Assembly (NCBI GenBank): GCA_949487015.1 | Contig: CATAQZ010000116.1 | Location: 1-6,510, forward strand | Source of the DNA: Flavobacteriales bacterium UBA4585 | GTDB taxonomy: Bacteria; Bacteroidota; Bacteroidia; Flavobacteriales; Schleiferiaceae | DNA length: 6,510 nucleotides | Reading direction: 5' to 3' | Shown here: one piece after another, positions 5,961 through 6,510 of the stretch | Layout: every line of letters begins with the position of its first letter | Position numbering within the stretch: the stretch's first letter is position 1 | Notes under the pieces: model-generated | Databases searched by the model: none | What the model saw: the letters and a program-made list of their open reading frames with translations, nothing else | What the model was told of the DNA's origin: nothing | Made by a program: the position numbers and the translations under genes

Positions 5961-6510
5961 ATGAGTCAGAGACCTATTAAAAAGAAGGATAGCCTTCACT
6001 ACCACCAAATGCCTAAACCGGGTAAAATAGAGGTGGTTCCGACAAAACCTTCAAACTCACAACGCGATCTGAGTATTGCGTATTCACCGGGTGTTGCAGA
6101 CCCGTGTATGGAAATTGCTGCCAATCCTGAAGACGTTTATAAATACACGGCTAAAGGAAATTTAGTCGCCGTGATTACAAACGGAACAGCCGTTTTGGGA
6201 TTAGGGGATATAGGCCCGGAGGCCTCAAAACCGGTGATGGAAGGGAAGGGCGTACTTTTCAAGATATTCGCTGATATCGATGTTTTTGACCTTGAATTGG
6301 ATGCAAACGACCCTGATAAATTTATTGAAGCAGTTAAAGCAGTTGCACCCACTTTTGGTGGAATTAATCTAGAAGATATTAAAGCGCCCGACTGTTTTTA
6401 CATCGAGCAACGCCTGAAAGAGGAATTGGATATTCCTATCATGCACGATGATCAACACGGTACTGCTATTATTACTGCGGCAGCCTTGCTAAATGCTTTA
6501 GAGATATCCG
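5961..6510 (+). CDS. maeB: NADP-dependent malic enzyme, MaeB type (5' part, runs off the window)
   Basis: This enzyme oxidatively decarboxylates malate to pyruvate with NAD(P)H formation, linking the TCA cycle to pyruvate and supplying reductant. The first 183 codons are visible and the frame is open to the window edge. Catalytic positions of the malic enzyme N-terminal domain are present: Tyr41 in AYSPGVADP, Lys96 in MEGKGVLFK, metal-binding Glu138/Asp139 in NLEDIKAP, and Asp163/Asp164 in MHDDQHGTAI. The lead-in LHYHQMPKPGKIEV is typical of bacterial MaeB. MaeB proteins are usually about 750 residues, with a phosphotransacetylase-like C-terminal domain acting in regulation; that part lies outside the window, so the hybrid form is inferred. 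ATG 5961 starts 12 bases after hflX with only an A/T-rich leader. NADP rather than NAD preference follows from the family and cannot be read from this fragment. Confidence 0.93.
   Translation, partial: MSQRPIKKKDSLHYHQMPKPGKIEVVPTKPSNSQRDLSIAYSPGVADPCMEIAANPEDVYKYTAKGNLVAVITNGTAVLGLGDIGPEASKPVMEGKGVLFKIFADIDVFDLELDANDPDKFIEAVKAVAPTFGGINLEDIKAPDCFYIEQRLKEELDIPIMHDDQHGTAIITAAALLNALEIS

Noticed and set aside
6137..6352. Minus-strand open frame of 71 codons near the right edge.
   Set aside because: It lies wholly antisense to the malic enzyme, whose frame is open to the edge and carries the catalytic residues.

Overview
The window most likely comes from a member of the Bacteroidota, probably the flavobacterial side (Flavobacteriales or relatives). 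This rests on three things seen here. Starts lack Shine-Dalgarno sequences and have A/T-rich leaders. Two upstream regions carry exact matches to the Bacteroidota -7 promoter element TAnnTTTG. The proteins are of Bacteroidota type: a K+-dependent membrane pyrophosphatase with a displaced ion-gate glutamate, HflX, and a MaeB-type malic enzyme. Nothing suggests phage, plasmid, insertion sequence or CRISPR.

Layout. Positions 1-51 are probably the last 16 codons of an unidentified plus-strand gene. A short leader follows, with a good Bacteroidota promoter (TATATTTG at 96-103) and a 12-bp stem-loop at 104-132. Then comes hppA (158-2683), a membrane-integral pyrophosphatase of 841 residues with an acidic C-terminal extension of about 120 residues after the last membrane helix. 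A strong intrinsic terminator (2711-2741) separates it from a convergent minus-strand gene (2748-4250), an exported or membrane-anchored M20 metallopeptidase of the carboxypeptidase S/PM20D1 type, read from a GTG start. A 51-bp divergent gap holds a second exact -7 element (TAACTTTG at 4278-4285). This probably drives a tight plus-strand cluster: a small four-helix membrane protein (4302-4739), the GTPase hflX (4755-5948), and the first 183 codons of an NADP-type malic enzyme (5961 to the window edge).

How the genes relate. HppA would use the pyrophosphate released by biosynthesis to pump ions across the inner membrane. Its sequence points to K+ dependence and proton transport of the Flavobacterium type. 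The M20 enzyme would hydrolyse peptide or N-acyl amino acid bonds outside the cytoplasm. HflX rescues or splits stalled ribosomes, and MaeB converts malate to pyruvate with NADPH production. The last three plus-strand genes are spaced like an operon, but no shared pathway is evident. The region is mostly core housekeeping. The points most worth a second look are in HppA: the glutamate shift and the C-terminal extension.
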